DNA of 64,000 nt, taken from contig OX336388.2 in assembly GCA_946902985.2 (NCBI GenBank), forward strand, positions 128,900,346-128,964,345, written 5' to 3'. Of this stretch, positions 10,951 through 21,429 are shown one piece after another (the first letter of the stretch is position 1; each line of letters begins with the position of its first letter). Under the pieces are notes generated by a model. It searched no databases, was not told where the DNA came from, and saw only the letters and a program-made list of their open reading frames with translations. The translations under genes were made by a program, and so were the position numbers. This DNA is from Meconema thalassinum. Lineage: Eukaryota > Arthropoda > Insecta > Orthoptera > Tettigoniidae.

Positions 10951-11434
10951 ACTAGCTTCACTCGGAAACAGTTATGAATGCATTTCGTGACAAGCGCTTT
11001 TTTCCCCCCGATGTCAATGAACTACGACCTAGGCCTATATCCGTTTTACATCTCGGCATGATGGGTTAAAATCACTGACTGGACTATCCATTATATTATG
11101 GAGATAGCATGAGCAACGAATTATTGTCAGACGTAATTTAAGAATGGCGAGGTGCATGCAACACAAATCCCCCTCCCGTCCAATCTAAAAACACGTATAG
11201 TGGGCGATGTATTGAAGATAGAGATATGCTCTCGCGGACTTTTTTGTAGAACTTTTCATGCTGAACAATCCTTACACTCATAGTATATTGATATTTTTAA
11301 CGGTTTGCCCAGCGTGAGCTTAAAAAGCGCACGGACGCCAGCTTTCTTTTTTTCGACTTTTTCACTAATATTGTTACTGCTTGGCTTCCTTTGAACATAA
11401 ATAATTTATTTTCTTTTTATACTAAGTAGAGATT
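10951..11434 (+). repeat. K repeat copy 1
   Basis: Starts actagcttcactcggaaaca, then 'gttatgaatgcatttcgtga', 'gcatgatgggttaaaatcac', 'tgtattgaagatagagatatg', 'ggtttgcccagcgtgagctt', and ends atactaagtagagatt. The same string of blocks recurs at 27215, 33846 and 47397. Compared with those, this copy lacks about 100 bases just before the tail. No coding frame is seen. It is probably a non-autonomous retroelement or an LTR-less LINE remnant; the class is not determined. Confidence 0.6.
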
Positions 11435-12877
11435 TAGGGACTATTTAAACTCCCATTAGTGATCGAATTTTGATTACTACTGGGTGATGACGGGCTACAT
11501 TAATTTACGTAGTTTTGTGTTGGTGCGCGGGCGACGGGCTGCGTAAATTAACGTCTTCTTACAGTGCTTCATTCTTGTGTAATTTTCTCATCTCCGCCAT
11601 TCAGTAATCGAAATACTACGTGTTATTTACAAACTAAGGTCTTTGTTGAATGAAATGCAGATAGGTATATTGTCGTATTGTTAATGCCTTCGGTACAGGA
11701 AGTGAGGTTTTATAACACTCAGTTACCGCGTGTATTGTCAAGTGTTAGCATGGTGCGTGCGGAACTGACAGTGCGACAATCAGTTCAGACGAGTCTATTT
11801 TCGATAATAATACGAGTGAAATTGACAATCATAGTAGTGAAAGTAGTGACGATGAGGTTGATGGATGGACAAGTAAGTAAAGGTACACGTACTTCTCATG
11901 CTAGGTGTACTTTAGTTGCCCGGTCTGCAGTAAGGAATAGAGTAGTGCGCACCCGGGCAACAATGTGTTAGATCTGGGTTGACAATACTGTTTGCACGTC
12001 TTTTCCATCCCGGTATTCTTTGATTATTGTCTGCTCCTACGTTCCTTGGCTAGCTAGAACTTATGTCCAATTTTGTTTTGAATTGCGCCCAGGTAATGTT
12101 TTTGTAACACCTTTCAAACTCTGCCTTGTATTATCAAGCAGACTTGGTTAAATTATTTTAGACTGATAATAGTGTGTTCTGGCCTGTTGAAACATCATTC
12201 ATAATGATTTCCTTCATTTAAATGTATTTATAAATTACTAAATTGATTAACTCAATTACTTCTGTCATGACAAGGTTGACCTAATTGAGAGTGTGAACTT
12301 GGAATATGCCTCCCTTCGTCCCTTGGATATGTGTAAATTACTGTGTAGGCCTATATTCAGACGTATGCTACCGAATATCATCATTCCCGAAAATCATCAT
12401 TCCTGCGACGTAGGATTAGTGATTTCAATGGGAACGAAAGGTTTTACTTGATGTGTGTATTCAACCTCCCGTTGTCCCTTTCATGGAGGCATTTACCGTA
12501 ATGAAAACAGCATGACTTAACAAACCTTGCTTATTTTACTGGACAATAAGTTCACTTATAATATTCTATTGAAATAAATTTATTTTCACAACTGTTTCCC
12601 TTGTGCCGCCATTGCTCATATTTGTTTGTCTCCTGGAATTACCGAGAACAGGAAACATAAAACTTAATCCTATTTTCCATTTGCTTTCCTGGATTACGTT
12701 TTACTTCTTGTTCCTGGAGAGCGCTTAAAACTAACCCAAAAATAGCGTGCATTTCATCACACTTCCTGTTCCCGGGCGAATGTGTAGCAGTCTTTACTCA
12801 GGAAATTCTCTCATTAATCCTGGAAAAATCAGGGAATATTCAGGGAATTCTTTTTAGATGAGTTGGTAGACACCCTG

Positions 12878-13790
12878 ATGATGGAGTTGATGTTGATGGA
12901 GATTATGTTGCTGTTGATGATATTGATAATGATGATGTTGATGGAGATAATCTTATGATGATGGAGATGATGCTGTTCTCGATGATGTTATGATGATGCA
13001 TTTGATGATGATGATGGAGAAGATGTTGATGATGGAGATGATGATGAAGATGATGTTGTTGATGGGGATGGTAGTTAGTTATTATTGTTTTAAGGGGCAG
13101 AACTACGTTGTCATCTGCCCCTTATGATGATGGAGATGATATTATGATGATGGAGATGATGTTGATGATGGAGATGATGGTGATGGTTGATATGATGGAG
13201 ATAATGTTGATGTTGATGGAGATAATGTTGTTGATGATGATGGAAATGTTGATAGTGTTGATGTTGTCAATTATTATGTTGGATATGTTGATTCTGTTGA
13301 TGTTCATGATGATGGAGATGTTGTCAATGATTATGTTGATGATGATGGAGATGTTGTTGATAATGTTGATGTTGTCTGTCATGTTGATGATGTTTTTCAT
13401 GATGGAGATGATGTTGTTGATGATGGAGATGTTGATAATGATGTTGTCGTCGTCGTCGATGATTATGTTGATGATGAAGGAGGTGATGTTGGAGATATTG
13501 ATGATGATGATGGAGATGTTGTTGATGATGATGGAGACGATGATGTTGTTGATGATGGAGATGTTGATAATGTTGTTGTTGTCGTCGTCGATGATTATGT
13601 TGATGATGATGGAAATGATGTTGGAGATACTGATGTTGATGATGATGGAGATGTTGTTGATAATGTTAATGTTGTCGATTATGTTGATGCCGTTTTTCAT
13701 GATGGAGATGATGTTTTTGATGATGGAGATGTTGTTCATAATGATGATAGAGATGATGATGATGATGATGATGATTCTGCTTATCACAGG
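12878..13790. repeat. GAT-type satellite, about 0.9 kb
   Basis: Nearly all trinucleotide-based sequence of gatgatggagatgttgatgat words with gtt and gtc interruptions. It is open on both strands over long stretches, giving Met/Glu/Leu repeats one way and Ile/Asn/Ser the other, because the period is three and stop words are rare in it. I read these as composition effects, not genes. A short non-GAT insert at about 13066-13126 (attgttttaaggggcagaac ... tctgcccctta) resembles words at 25286, 54300 and 61996. Confidence 0.85.
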
Positions 13791-14453
13791 GGACTGTCCA
13801 ACAATTTCATCTACTTATTACTTGAAGAGGCATGACCAAGCAAGTAGCGAAGATAATCCACCTGAACCCAGCATTCCTTAAGTAATAATGTTCTGTCTTG
13901 CTATCAATATATTCCTGATGATGTCCCAGAGAATGATACACACTAGCTACTCTGCAACTGCTCAATGATCACACATTGGCCTATATCAGTAAACAGACTA
14001 GACGTTATTCTTATTGATAAACTGCAGAAGAGAACCCTTCTAATTGACATTGCAATCCCTAACTCATACAATATCCAACAAATGTATGCTGATAAAGTGA
14101 CCAAGTACTTGTCTCAGGCTGAAGAGATTCAATAGATGGCAACAGGAATTTGTTATTGTATTGCCAATCATAATCTATTCCACTGCGATCAGATCAAAGT
14201 CACTGAGGGCCAACATCAATAAGCTGGGGCTCCACCACAATCTGCATATCATTATATAGAAAGCAGTAGAGACCTACTCCATAGTTTGTTCGTTCCTCTA
14301 CCTACCAACATAAAGAACTCCACTCCATCTTGCTACAATTGCCAATGAAATAGTGTATTATACTCAGTTTCTTCTTTCTGTTCTAATGTTTGTTTGATGG
14401 GCCAAAGGACTGGTTTTCTGTGTTCTGCTAATCATTTTTGTTTATGATGCCAG
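13791..14453. other. Intron sequence, no repeat recognised
   Basis: Intronic sequence leading to the acceptor at 14452-14453. A plausible branch site (tgctaatc) lies about 25 bases upstream of the acceptor within the pyrimidine-rich run. I see no repeat ends here. Confidence 0.4.
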
Positions 14454-14579
14454 GTGACACAGCATACTGTGACTCATGGAGATGGTGTCTTGCCCAATAT
14501 CGTTCTGTCCAGTCAGCCTGCCATCGAGGGACTGGATGATCTTGTAGCCTTATGTATTAAGAGCTGTCATACTGGAAAG
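14454..14579 (+). CDS. Second supported exon of the zinc-finger gene
   Basis: Exon of 126 nt (42 codons, phase 0 to phase 0). The acceptor ends tttgtttatgatgccag|GTG; the donor is GGAAAG|gtgtgtaac. Its first residues, VTQHTVTHGDG, join directly to the preceding exon's ...CGFCQYLGFSTSE to give C-x2-C-x12-H-x3-H, a canonical C2H2 finger. The rest (VLPNIVLSSQPAIEGLDDLV, then ALCIKSCHTGK) is a low-charge tail with no domain I recognise. The intron to its left is about 7.3 kb and the one to its right about 11.2 kb. The completed finger makes this call secure even though the exon alone would not be recognisable. Confidence 0.87.
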
Positions 14580-14700
14580 GTGTGTAACCTGCTTCTCTCC
14601 TTTGTTATATCATGTGTGGTCCTGCTTTATTCCTTTTGTTTATCTATTTTTTACTTTCCCCTGTCTTCCCTGTTTGCCCCTAAGTCACTTCATATAGTGT

Positions 14701-15605
14701 GAGAGGACTAATAGGGAGTAAGAAAGTGCCAATTCAATGCAAGGAAATAATATACAGTAGCTTCTTTGTACCTGTTACTACATATAGGTTAGAAACTTGT
14801 ACCCAATCCAAGAGAAATACTAGCAAACTACAAGCAGTGGAGTTGAAGTTTTTAAGAACTATGATTCAGAAGACAAAGAGGGACAAAATAAAAAATGATA
14901 AGATATGCCATCTTGTCCTAGTAGAACAATCTCTTAATGAGATCTGTGTTGAAGCCAGGCTGAAATGGTTCGTTCATCTCTAAAGAATGGACACACAAAG
15001 AACAGCTAGAGTGTGGTTTGGAAAGGACTGAAAGGCAAGAGACCAAGAGGTCGATCGAGGAAGGGATGGATCAACCAGATTAGAAATGATCTTGCAGGGA
15101 GAGGTCTGGATTTACAGCAAATTATGGAGGAGGAATAATAATAATATTGTATGGCCTAGGGTGCCGGGTGCAAGCTTTGTAATTTGACACCCAGAGGGTA
15201 GTTTGCATGTCGAATTTCGTTGTTCCTTGAAGCACTATGAAAGTCAAGGAGGTTAGATATCTAAGCTCCCTGAACACTATAGCGCTTTCTAGTAGAGAAA
15301 TGAGGAACTTTGTGTTGGCGGAAACTCCCGAGATTAATTTTGCCATTATGAACACGGCCTACTGAATTCAAATGGGTTCTTTGACATGCCAACATCGGAT
15401 GACATGCGTGTCGTATTTTTGCCGCCTTTCAAAAATCACTTACCATGCCCAGGAGCGAACCTGCAATCTTGGGGTTAGTAGACCGACACGTTAACTACTT
15501 GCCCATTGTGACAAGCTATGGAGGAGGAAACATTCTTGGAGAGGAATAAATGGAGAATGCTCAATCACCGCACCCGGGAAACTGGAGCCGGTTCAAGATG
15601 ATGAT
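14701..15605 (+). pseudogene. RTE-like reverse transcriptase 3' end, split by SINE-E
   Basis: Plus-strand relic: VPVTTYRLETCTQSKRNTSK, VELKFLRTMIQKTKRDKIKN, ARLKWFVHL, then GRSRKGWINQIRNDLAGRGL in another frame. SINE-E (15136-15516) interrupts it and it resumes at 15530 to finish with cacccgggaaactggagccg and a (gat)n tail at about 15598-15612. It lacks the RT core and has stops and frameshifts. It belongs with the RTE-like group sharing the C-terminal LRWYGH-type segment. Confidence 0.78.
15136..15516 (-). mobile_element. SINE-E copy 1, 13-bp TSD
   Basis: Minus-strand SINE with an (att)n-type tail (aataataataat at the left) and a tRNA-like head at the right. The 13-base tatggaggaggaa flanks it at 15123-15135 and 15517-15529, placing it exactly inside the RTE relic. 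The plus-strand sister copy is 18740-19131. Confidence 0.87.
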
Positions 15606-15793
15606 GATGAGGTTTGTCAAGCATGGAGCTTGTGGGACACGTGTGGCTCCGTTATGTTTTATGTCTCCCTGCCTCCCTGGAGACCTAGTGGAATTTTGGC
15701 ATTTTTTTCCCCCCCTAAGAAATAAAGAACCTCAGAGCTATGTATAATAGTACAGTACATTGGCACTGCTCATGGCATCACACGAGCCTTAAA

Positions 15794-15965
15794 GGAAGGA
15801 AGCTTTTAGTTTTATGTGCCACGTGACCAACTTTTTTTACGTGGAATCCGAACCACAGGACTTGGCATTTCACTTCGAAAATCTCACATGCACTGTCCGG
15901 GAATCGAACCCGGTCCATCTTGGTGAGAGGCCAACAGCTTGACGGCTGTGCCACCACGCCCCCTC
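15794..15965 (-). mobile_element. SINE-B copy 1
   Basis: Minus-strand tRNA-derived SINE. The head reads (complement) gggggcgtggtggcacagcc ... with B box ggttcgattccc type at about 15902-15913. The body has 'tccgaaccacaggacttggc' and the end 'ggaaggaagctttta'. Full relatives are at 33520 and 45310. A clear TSD was not found. Confidence 0.8.
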
Positions 15966-16232
15966 ACAGGAACCTTAACCTACACACTTTTAGAATAGGG
16001 GATTCCAAGGGGTACCTGAGCTGGGTCCCTTTTCTATTTTTCATTGACTTTGGAATGTACCCTCTAAGTCAGGTGGTTTCAATCCATGGTTCATGAATCT
16101 TTGAATCTTTCAAGAGCGGATCATCAGTTGTGCATGTAAAACATGATAATACAGAGGTGTGCAAATTATTAGACTTAACGGCAGTTTTCCAAAATTCCTT
16201 TTATACTTTTCCCGGATTAATGCACTAAAATA

Positions 16233-17909
16233 CACTGACCGGCAAAAAAAAGTGGAACAGTTAAAAAAAGTAATATAAATAGTATAAATCTAGCCTTGAA
16301 AAAGATTTAATCACATTTTAAAAGCTTTTCATGCATTAGAACAAACATCTGAAACATCCGTGAATAGAAATTGATAATATGACATTTCTTAGGGTGGTTT
16401 ATTACCACCAATTACCCCCAATCCTCGATGAGCCTATCTTAATGGTTTTATGGCGGGAAGCGGACTGGAAGCGTTTAAGGTTTATGAGTGTTGCCGCTCG
16501 CTTATTGTTGTTCTAGGGATAACAACTGGCACTTGTTGAACACGTGTGAACCATTGTCACACATTTTAGCAAGTTATCCATTTGCAGTTCACACTAAAAC
16601 ATGCGTCTTAGCCGCGAAGAAGCTGCACAGGCAGTTGCATTGGTGGAGGATGGCCGCAGCTTCCGTTATGTTGCTGAGGTCATTGGATCATCTCTCGGTA
16701 GCATACATCGTGCAGTGCAACGTTACAGAGAGCTCCGAACATACGACAGGAGACGAGGGTCAGGCCGTAGAAGAAGCACAAGTGCCAGGGATGACAGATT
16801 TCTCACCCTCCAAGTTCTGCGTGATCGGCATACCACAGCAGTTCAGGCACGAAATCAACTGGAAAATGTCAGAAATGTGAGAGTGAGTGAGCGAACAGTA
16901 AGAAGAAGGTTTGAAGAAACTCATCTTTCGTCCAGGAGACCTGCACGTGGACCCGCACTCGAACGGCATCACAGAGAGGCGCGTCTTAGCTTCGCATGGC
17001 AGCATCTGGGATGGACCCACGAGCAGTGGGCTTGTGTTCTCTTCACTGACGAGAGTCACTTTAACCTTAGATCTACTGATGGAAGAGAAAGAGTGTGGAG
17101 AAGGCGCGGGGAGAGGTACAGTCCTGTTGCTTTCTCCTCCAGGACTCCATTTGGAGGTGGCTCGGTTATGGTGTGGGGTGGCATCAACGTTATGGCCCGC
17201 ACTGAGTTGGTGTGCATCGATCACGGGACGCTCAATTCCCAAAGGTACATCGAAGAGATCCTGATGAACCATGTGATGCCCTTTGCGCCTTTCATTGGTC
17301 AGAATTTCATGCTGATGCAGGATAATGCCCGCCCTCATACTGCTCGCTGTGTTGTACAATATCTGCAGGAAGTGGAGATTCAAACCCTGGACTGGCCAGC
17401 TCGTAGTCCTGACTTGAACCCCATCGAACATGTATGGGATACGCTTGGAAGGAACGTCAGACAGCATGTCCACACCTCCTTGGCACAACTGAGAACATCG
17501 CTGCTGGAGGAATGGGATCGCATCCCGGCAGATTCCATTCGACGAGTTGTGAACAGTATGCCTGAGCGTTTACAAGCTGTCATGGACGCTAAGGGTGGAA
17601 ACACTCGTTTTAAGTGACCAGTGTTCTCTTGCAGTGCAGTGCAAACATTAATACTGTTTGTTTGGCAATACGTTTGATAAACACCAGCCCAAAAGAGCAT
17701 TACTAAAAAATAGAAAATTGTAAGATTTGCAAAATGTAACGAAATTTGTGAGTTAAAGCGTGTTGTAAAACATGATTCGGTATTTTCTGTTGCCAACCAT
17801 CTAAATTTACATGAATAATGCAAATATTGGAAAACCGATACATTTTAGTGGAATAAATTAAGAAATTACATAAAAAATTAAGGTGTTCCACTTTTTTTGC
17901 CGGTCAGTG
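16233..17909 (+). mobile_element. Complete Tc1-like transposon
   Basis: A 1,677-bp element with TA at both sides (16231-16232, 17910-17911). Terminal inverted repeats start cactgaccggcaaaaaaaag and end ctttttttgccggtcagtg, about 25-27 bases with gtggaac/gttccac inside. The transposase gene (16601-17617) is uninterrupted. The untranslated flanks are about 370 and 290 bases. Structurally it has what a Tc1 needs to move, so it looks young compared with its surroundings. Confidence 0.93.
16601..17617 (+). CDS. Tc1-family transposase, DD34E, intact
   Basis: A 338-residue cut-and-paste transposase, typical length for Tc1. Residues 1-50 are the first DNA-binding helix-turn-helix (SREEAAQAVALVEDG ... 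GSIHRAVQRY), followed by a basic RRGSGRRR linker (51-58) and a second HTH to about residue 115. The DDE core follows: D150 in LFTDESHFN, D241 in LMQDNARPHTA, E276 in SPDLNPIEHVWD. Exactly 34 residues separate the last two, the Tc1 signature. The C-terminus ends GGNTRFK, usual for the family. The start ATG at 16601 aligns with the usual Tc1 N-terminus. No stop, frameshift or missing catalytic residue is seen. It would act in the nucleus on the terminal repeats at 16233 and 17909. Activity cannot be judged from sequence alone. Confidence 0.94.
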   Translation: MRLSREEAAQAVALVEDGRSFRYVAEVIGSSLGSIHRAVQRYRELRTYDRRRGSGRRRSTSARDDRFLTLQVLRDRHTTAVQARNQLENVRNVRVSERTVRRRFEETHLSSRRPARGPALERHHREARLSFAWQHLGWTHEQWACVLFTDESHFNLRSTDGRERVWRRRGERYSPVAFSSRTPFGGGSVMVWGGINVMARTELVCIDHGTLNSQRYIEEILMNHVMPFAPFIGQNFMLMQDNARPHTARCVVQYLQEVEIQTLDWPARSPDLNPIEHVWDTLGRNVRQHVHTSLAQLRTSLLEEWDRIPADSIRRVVNSMPERLQAVMDAKGGNTRFK

Positions 17910-18153
17910 TATGTTTGCAAGACGTTGATTTTACTTCAAATGTTTAACCAAGAGTCTTAATTATATTTTCCTTTAAGAAACTCAAAGTAAAATGTTTTTT
18001 AGAATTTCTACTAACAGAATAGCCTTGCTAATGAAAATGCCACACGTTTTGTTTTGATTACTTCACTCTACTTTACGTGTGAATTTACTGTTTTATTGAT
18101 GGAGAGCAGGAAACTGGAGTGGAAACTTGATGATCATGATGATGACTGATGAT

Positions 18154-18666
18154 GGTTGGTTCCTCAGTTTAGGGGCTGCGACAACGCGGTCATGCAGCCC
18201 CGTGTACTTTGGGTGTGTGTAGAATCTGTCTAATAACTGGTGTTAATTGTGATGGCTGTATTAGTATGTGGATCTGTTTTTTAATTCAAGTAAGGACTGC
18301 AGACTTTTGAATTTTTCAAATAGTTCGTACTTTTGCCGACAAACGCCGTCAACAACTACTAGTTCAGAACTTAGCTACCAGATGTCACTGCAGTCGGCTC
18401 TTGGCTACGAATGTAGGAACATAAGAGCGTTGTTTACATTCCTAACCTATACAATTTAGCTTCACACAGGTGTAATTAGTGGAAGGTTCTTTAACATGCC
18501 ATAAATCTATGACATGGGACCGCCGGCTTTACTTCCCCTCCGAAGGAAGGCATACTGAGGGATTTTTAACACTCTTAAAAAATCCGACGACTTTGGCCGG
18601 GTTTGAACCCGCGATCTTGGGCATAGAAGCTCAGCATGCTACCAACTATGCCACCGAAGCCGCTCA
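18154..18666 (-). mobile_element. SINE-A copy 2, 15-bp TSD
   Basis: Minus-strand SINE-A. The tail side begins ggttggttcctcagtttagg at the left; the tRNA-like head ends ...gccaccgaagccgctc on the right. The 15-base atgatgactgatgat flanks it at 18139-18153 and 18667-18681. Antisense of the head again gives a misleading open frame. Confidence 0.88.
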
Positions 18667-18739
18667 ATGATGACTGATGATCCGTTCTTGAACTATTCAA
18701 AGATTCATGAACCATGGATTAAAATCACCTGACTTAGAG

Positions 18740-19131
18740 CTTGCCACGGTAGGTGAGTGGTTATCGTGTCTGATTACTAACCCAAGCTTGCAGATTTGCT
18801 CCTGGCCGTGGTAGGCTAAGTGATTTTTGAAAGGCGGCAAAAGTCACGACACGCATGTCATACGATGTTGGCATGTTATAGAACCCATTTGAATTCAGTA
18901 GGCCGTGTTCATAAAGGCAAAAATAATCTCGGGATTTTCCGCCAACACAAAGTTCCACATCTCTCTACTCGAAAGTGCTATTGTGTCAAGGAGCTTAGAT
19001 ATCAAACCTCCTTGACTTGCATTGTGCTTCAAGGAACAACAAAATTCGACATGCAAGCTGCCCTCTGGGTGTCCAATAACAAAGCTTGCACCCGGCACCC
19101 GAGGCCATGCAATATTATTATTATTATTATT
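18740..19131 (+). mobile_element. SINE-E copy 2, 13-bp TSD, (att)n tail
   Basis: Plus-strand SINE. Head cttgccacggtaggtgagtg with a tRNA-like A-box region; body 'aaagtcacgacacgcatgtc' and 'ccgccaacacaaagttcc'; it ends gaggccatgcaatatt(att)n. The 13-base acctgacttagag is duplicated at 18727-18739 and 19132-19144. Confidence 0.87.
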
Positions 19132-19395
19132 ACCTGACTTAGAGTGTACATTCCAAAGTCAATGAAAAATAGAAAACGGTTCCATCTCGGGTACCCCTTG
19201 ATTATTATTATTATTATTATTATTATTACCTGACTTAGAGTGTACATTCCAAAGTCAATGAAAAATAGAAAACGGATCCATCTCGGGTACCCCTTGATTA
19301 TTATTATTATTATTATTATTACCTGACTTAGAGTGTACATTCCAAAGTCAATGAAAAATAGAAAACGGTTCCATCTCGGGTACCCCTTGAAATCC
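19110..19395 (+). repeat. Triplicated SINE tail plus flank, about 95-bp units
   Basis: The unit [(att)n + acctgacttagag + gtgtacattccaaagtcaat ... tctcgggtaccccttg] occurs three times, at about 19113, 19203 and 19298, with periods of 97 and 93 bases due to att number. Copies differ by about one base (ggttcc/ggatcc). It was most likely made by unequal exchange or slippage after SINE-E inserted. Confidence 0.85.
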
Positions 19396-19903
19396 GGCGG
19401 CTTCGGTGGTGTAGTCTGTAGCATGGTGAGCTTCTATGCCCAAGATCGCGGGTTCAAATCCGGCCGAAGTCGTTGGATTATTTAAGAGCGTTAAAAATCC
19501 CTTAGTATGCCTTCCTTCGGAGGGGAAGTAAAGCCAGCGGTCCCATGTCATAGATTTATGGCATGTTAAAGAACCTTCCACTAATTGCACCTGTGTGAAG
19601 CTAAATTGTGTAGGTTTAGAATGTAAACAACGCTCTTATGTTCCTAGGTTCTTAGCCAAGAGCCGACTGCGGTGACATCTGGTAGCTAAGTTCTGAACTA
19701 GTAGTTGTTGACGGCGTTTGTCGGCAAAAGTACGAACTATTTGAAAAATTCAAAAGTCTGCAGTCCTTACTTGAATTAAAAAACAGATAACACACACTAA
19801 TACAGCCATCACAATTAACACTGGTTATCAGACAGATTCTGCACACACCCAAAGTACACGGGGCTACATGACTGTCGCAGCCCCTAAACTTAAGAACCAA
19901 ACA
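19396..19903 (+). mobile_element. SINE-A copy 3, 14-bp TSD (one mismatch)
   Basis: Plus-strand SINE-A. A-box region ggtggtgtagtctgtagcat; B box gggttcaaatccgg at about 19450; 3' end cagcccctaaacttaagaac. It is flanked by accccttgaaatcc (19382-19395) and accccttggaatcc (19904-19917). Confidence 0.85.
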
Positions 19904-20062
19904 ACCCCTTGGAATCCCCTATTCTAAAAGTTTTCAGACGCAATTCCTTATGGGAAACGGTGTACAGTATGTCCACGGGGGAGGAAACATTACATCATCG
20001 CGTTGTGATGATGATGATAGCAAACACTCGTCTCGAGTAGGTTGGCCTTCCAATGCTGAATG

Positions 20063-20490
20063 ACTCTTCATCGATGAGTCCGGAGGTGACTAAAAAGCCC
20101 AATGCGGGAGAGACACAGTTTCCCGCAGTGATGACAGGTAGTATCAGGTCCAGGTGAGACATCCGCATTCATTCCCTGTCTTCTAATGAACACTCTGTTC
20201 TTTCTGCGCTGCCTCCGATCTTCTATCATACGTCGGCGGTTTTCTTCAAAAAGTATCGCACCACGATGAACAATTGATCTCCAGGATGAGCGATCAAGAG
20301 CTAAGGTCTCCCAGTTGTTGATATCAATATGGCACATTTGCATATTAGCCTTTAGTAGTCTTTGAATCGCTTCCACGGACCTCCCACACAGCGCTTGCCT
20401 TCAGTTAGTTCAGAGTAAAACACTTGCTTGGGAATGCGATTATTGGGCATGCGGATTACGTGTCCTGTCATCGCAGCTGACGTTTTAAAA
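20063..20490 (-). pseudogene. Non-LTR reverse transcriptase C-terminus with CCHH finger
   Basis: Minus-strand relic. Pieces: HVIRMPNNRIPKQVFYSELT, then a frame with SVEAIQRLLKANMQMCHIDI, NNWETLALDRSSWRSIVHRG, and the end CHHCGKLCLSRIGLFSHLRT-H-R. The closing Cys2-His2-like finger after a DRSSWR block is the usual C-terminus of a group of insect non-LTR elements. A frameshift separates the first piece. There is no RT core, so it is 5'-truncated. Confidence 0.78.
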
Positions 20491-20539
20491 GCATGGCTTC
20501 AACACTGGTAGTGCTTCTTCGAGAATGCTGGTGTTTGTG

Positions 20540-20805
20540 CGTTTGTAATCCTCATACATCAAAAGGTTATGCTGTATGACTGTGAAATACGTGAATTAAT
20601 TCACTTATTTTATATCGGTTTGTATTTGTACGGCGAAATAAGACATACCAGCTAGCCGCTCCGGGGAATACTGTACAGCGTTGCTGAGATGGAGCCCATC
20701 ACTTCCGAGCGAGGTGCGCCATGACGCGATATAAAATAAGTGAATTAATTTACGTATTTCACAGTCATACAGAACAACTTTTTCATGTATAAGGATTACA
20801 ACGCG
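20540..20805. repeat. Foldback element, arms about 78 bp
   Basis: 20540-20617 (cgtttgtaatcctcatacat ... cacttattttatatcg) is complementary to 20727-20805 (cgatataaaataagtgaatt ... tgtataaggattacaacg) with few mismatches. The loop is about 109 bases. It is non-coding. This may be a small inverted-repeat transposon; no target duplication was assigned. Confidence 0.75.
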
Positions 20806-21429
20806 ACCAAGAACTACATTTTCCAACGACCCCGAGCTGAGAAAAAGTTACCTTACAAAAGTGATAACAACTTTGTTTCTTGGACACACATAATTTTGAA
20901 ATTAATAAACCAGTTATACAACATTCCAATGTATATTGTGTTAAAATTTGGATTCGATCTGATGACGGGTTTGTGAGATAATAATTCTTAAATGTGACGC
21001 ATAGTTGAAACGCGCTTAAAAACGGGCATGTTTTGTATTCCTACCGCGATAAAAAATACTAAATTAAAAATTCCAAACCTACATGAACTAACATAAAACG
21101 GAACAACGAAAATGATGATATTATTGGATTTTATATAGGTCTATTGGATACTTCACAAACAACCTTCAAACTCGAGTGCACATAATATTTTGGTCGACAG
21201 TAAGTGGGGTAATTGGTCAATAAAATGATTTGGAATAAAAAATAATGACTGGTTTAAATTCTTTATTTGATTCTAATCATAATTTGTGCACCTCTGTATA
21301 CAAAGATCCTCAACCTAATTTTATTTTCTGTTTTCATTTGAATAGAAGTGTTATTTTACATGTCTAAAACATACAGTAATATCATTTTCATAAAGATATA
21401 CAGACGGAGGATGGGGCATATTTTATAAT
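20806..21429. other. Gene-free intron spacer
   Basis: AT-rich sequence without recognised repeat ends or frames with domains. Confidence 0.4.

Larger units (their letters stand above)
10359..12877. mobile_element. CAGGG-ended DNA transposon 1 (no transposase recognised)
   Basis: The left end is cagggtgtctacgacccgg and the right end gttggtagacaccctg, an inverted pair of about 12 bases. Subterminal sequence on both sides is rich in the word cagggaatt(c/t), for example at 10401-10460 and 12830-12850. A shorter relative is at 33141-34390. Terminal CAGGG suggests hAT, but no clean 8-base duplication is seen; the flanks are aggatgat and atgatgga inside a GAT-rich region. Within it lie a foldback (10781-10935) and a K repeat (10951-11434). 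From 11435 to 12800 there is no clear domain; an acidic Ser/Asp/Glu-rich stretch can be read near 11775-11870. Confidence 0.6.
15983..19925. repeat. Large nested inverted repeat hosting Tc1 and three SINEs
   Basis: Left arm 15991-16128 (tagaataggggattccaagg ... ggtttcaatccatggttcat ... caagagcggatcatcag). The right arm is its complement in pieces: 18672-18739 (tgatgatccgttcttg ... ccatggattaaaatcacctg), 19145-19203 and its repeats, and 19904-19930 (ccccttggaatcccctattc). The spacer and right arm are broken up by a Tc1 element (16233-17909), SINE-A (18154-18666), SINE-E (18740-19131) and SINE-A (19396-19903). This is probably an old foldback transposon used as a landing site. Confidence 0.65.

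Noticed and set aside
11678..11971. 97-codon frame inside the CAGGG element as a transposase
   Set aside because: No transposase motif; a different frame shows a short acidic stretch but stops follow quickly.
13108..13881. Long open frame of 257 codons (and 221 codons on the other strand) in the GAT satellite
   Set aside because: Period-three simple sequence has few stop words in any frame; the peptide is Met/Glu/Leu or Ile/Asn repeats with no domain and no splice context.
16760..17488. 242-codon minus-strand frame over the Tc1 transposase
   Set aside because: Antisense shadow of an intact transposase with all catalytic residues on the plus strand; no features of its own.
18479..18670. Repeated SEGRHTEGFLT...GFEPAILGIE open frames as a conserved protein family
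   Set aside because: They are antisense of the tRNA-like head of SINE-A, bounded by TSDs, and include the complement of the B box.
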